A DNA stretch of 5,685 nt from assembly GCA_964477685.1 (NCBI GenBank), contig CAYZHK010000081.1, positions 1 to 5,685 on the forward strand, in the 5' to 3' direction. The notes beneath the pieces are model-generated. The model made no database searches. It was not told the origin of the DNA and was given only the letters and a program-made list of their open reading frames with translations. This document shows, piece by piece, positions 4,868-5,685 of the stretch (the stretch's first letter is position 1; every line of letters begins with the position of its first letter). This DNA comes from JACTUC01 sp964477685. GTDB lineage: Archaea > Thermoproteota > Methanomethylicia > Methanomethylicales > Methanomethylicaceae. A program made the translations under genes and the position numbers.

Positions 4868-5685
4868 ATGTCCCTCGTACTGATCCTCATCACCGCCGCC
4901 ACGCTCTTCCTGGTCGGGGCAAACAACGCCAGCAACTCGGCCGGCACCGTGGCGGGCTCCAAGATACTGTCCTACAGGAATGGCATACTCATCTTCGTTG
5001 CCGGCTTCACGGCGGGGCTGCTCCTGGAGGGGGGAAAGCTGGTCGGCTCGATCCAGGGCAGAGCGCTCCAGGGCTCCCTTGATGCGCTCTCGACCGGCAT
5101 TGTGATGGGCATCACCCTTGCCATGGTTGCCATCGCCACCTTCGCCCGCATTCCGCTTCCCATATCCCAGGCCGTCTTCGGGGCTTCGCTGGGGAGCGCC
5201 GTCTACCTCGGCATCCCCCTCAATGGCGGCTACATCACCCTCGTGCTGGGCTCCTGGCTTATGACGCCGTTCATCGCGGCCTTGGTCGGGCTGGCACTAG
5301 GCCTCTTCCTCCGGCGGCACTCGGTGGACAGCCTTGGGGGAGGGGCAATGGTCTTCGGGATACTGCTCCTGGCAGGAAGCTTCTTTACAGCCTACGTCTT
5401 CGGGGCCAATACCCTAGGCCTGATAGTGGGCATCGTGGCGGTGGATCTGGGAACCGCCGAGGGGTACATATTGGCGATCGCGGCAACGGCTGCTGGAGGC
5501 ATACTCATCGGCAAGCGGGTCTCCAAGACGATTGGGGAGGGGCTCTCGAATCTGGGGCCCCCGACAGCCTTCGCCTCCCAGATAGGCGGGGCCCTAACGG
5601 TGCAGCTCTTCACGGAGCTGAGCGTCCCGGTCTCCATAAGCCAGGCCATCGTCGGAGGGGTCGCCGGCGGGGGGCTATCAAAGGG
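4868..5685 (+). CDS. pit: PiT-family inorganic phosphate permease, 3' end missing
   Basis: The 272 complete codons visible encode a hydrophobic protein with about eight apparent membrane segments, cut by the right edge. PiT proteins (PF01384) carry phosphate with Na+ or H+ and consist of two inverted halves, each with a GAND-type signature and a PVS/PIS-type helical hairpin motif. Both copies show here: GANNASNSAGTVAGSKIL (17-34) with PLPISQAVFGASLG (96-109), and AYVFGANTLGLIVG (175-188) with VPVSISQAIVGGVAGGGLSKG (252 onward). The usual Asp of GAND is Asn in the first copy and Thr in the second. A loop with RRH (149-151) separates the halves and looks cytoplasmic. The ATG at 4868 follows the DUF47 gene by 7 nt; GGAG (4852-4855) or AGGGGT (4859-4864) may act as ribosome binding site, neither well spaced, so coupling to the upstream gene is likely. 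The context favours phosphate as substrate. Sulfate is the alternative, since B. subtilis CysP belongs to this family. Confidence 0.9.
   Translation, partial: MSLVLILITAATLFLVGANNASNSAGTVAGSKILSYRNGILIFVAGFTAGLLLEGGKLVGSIQGRALQGSLDALSTGIVMGITLAMVAIATFARIPLPISQAVFGASLGSAVYLGIPLNGGYITLVLGSWLMTPFIAALVGLALGLFLRRHSVDSLGGGAMVFGILLLAGSFFTAYVFGANTLGLIVGIVAVDLGTAEGYILAIAATAAGGILIGKRVSKTIGEGLSNLGPPTAFASQIGGALTVQLFTELSVPVSISQAIVGGVAGGGLSK

Noticed and set aside
4159..4962. Antisense open frame (267 codons) across the DUF47 gene
   Set aside because: It covers a well-supported gene and both its flanking junctions; its composition is that of a mirror frame, with no known motif.

Overview
The window is G+C-rich DNA that reads as archaeal. 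The evidence is an archaeal-type valyl-tRNA synthetase, a COG2106 (DUF171) SPOUT-family protein of the kind that usually sits beside ribosomal protein L3 in archaea, purine-rich Shine-Dalgarno sites of the GAGGTG/GGGAGG type, and BRE/TATA-like elements instead of bacterial -35/-10 boxes. Arginine is written mostly as AGG and isoleucine often as ATA. I cannot name the lineage from sequence alone. No mobile element, CRISPR array, tRNA or rRNA gene is visible.

Minus-strand block (1-1102). Reading leftwards there is a complete 216-residue HEAT-repeat-like protein, then a 64-nt gap holding a BRE/TATA-like promoter, then a very small basic ORF (26 codons) with an almost ideal ribosome binding site. 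Last comes the 5' part of the SPOUT methyltransferase gene, which runs off the left edge. In many archaea this methyltransferase gene heads the rpl3-rpl4-rpl23 ribosomal protein superoperon, so the 26-codon ORF may be the first cistron of a ribosomal transcript. That continuation is inferred, because the genes lie outside the window.

Intergenic 1103-1291. The HEAT gene and a plus-strand gene diverge here. A TATA-like element for the HEAT gene lies so close to its start that the mRNA is probably leaderless.

Plus-strand block (1292-5685). It starts with a 116-residue cysteine-rich protein I do not recognise. A 108-nt gap follows, containing two short, mutually exclusive hairpins, one of which covers the ribosome binding site of the next gene. 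Then come valS (TTG start, complete), a PhoU-like DUF47 protein and a PiT-family phosphate permease cut by the right edge. The last three genes are packed with gaps of 2 and 7 nt and look like one operon. The DUF47-PiT pair is a common phosphate-uptake module, and its attachment to valS is less usual.

The genes are mostly housekeeping (translation and phosphate uptake). The points most worth a second look are the 26-codon ORF, the switch-like valS leader, the Cys-rich orphan and the altered signature motifs in the permease and synthetase.
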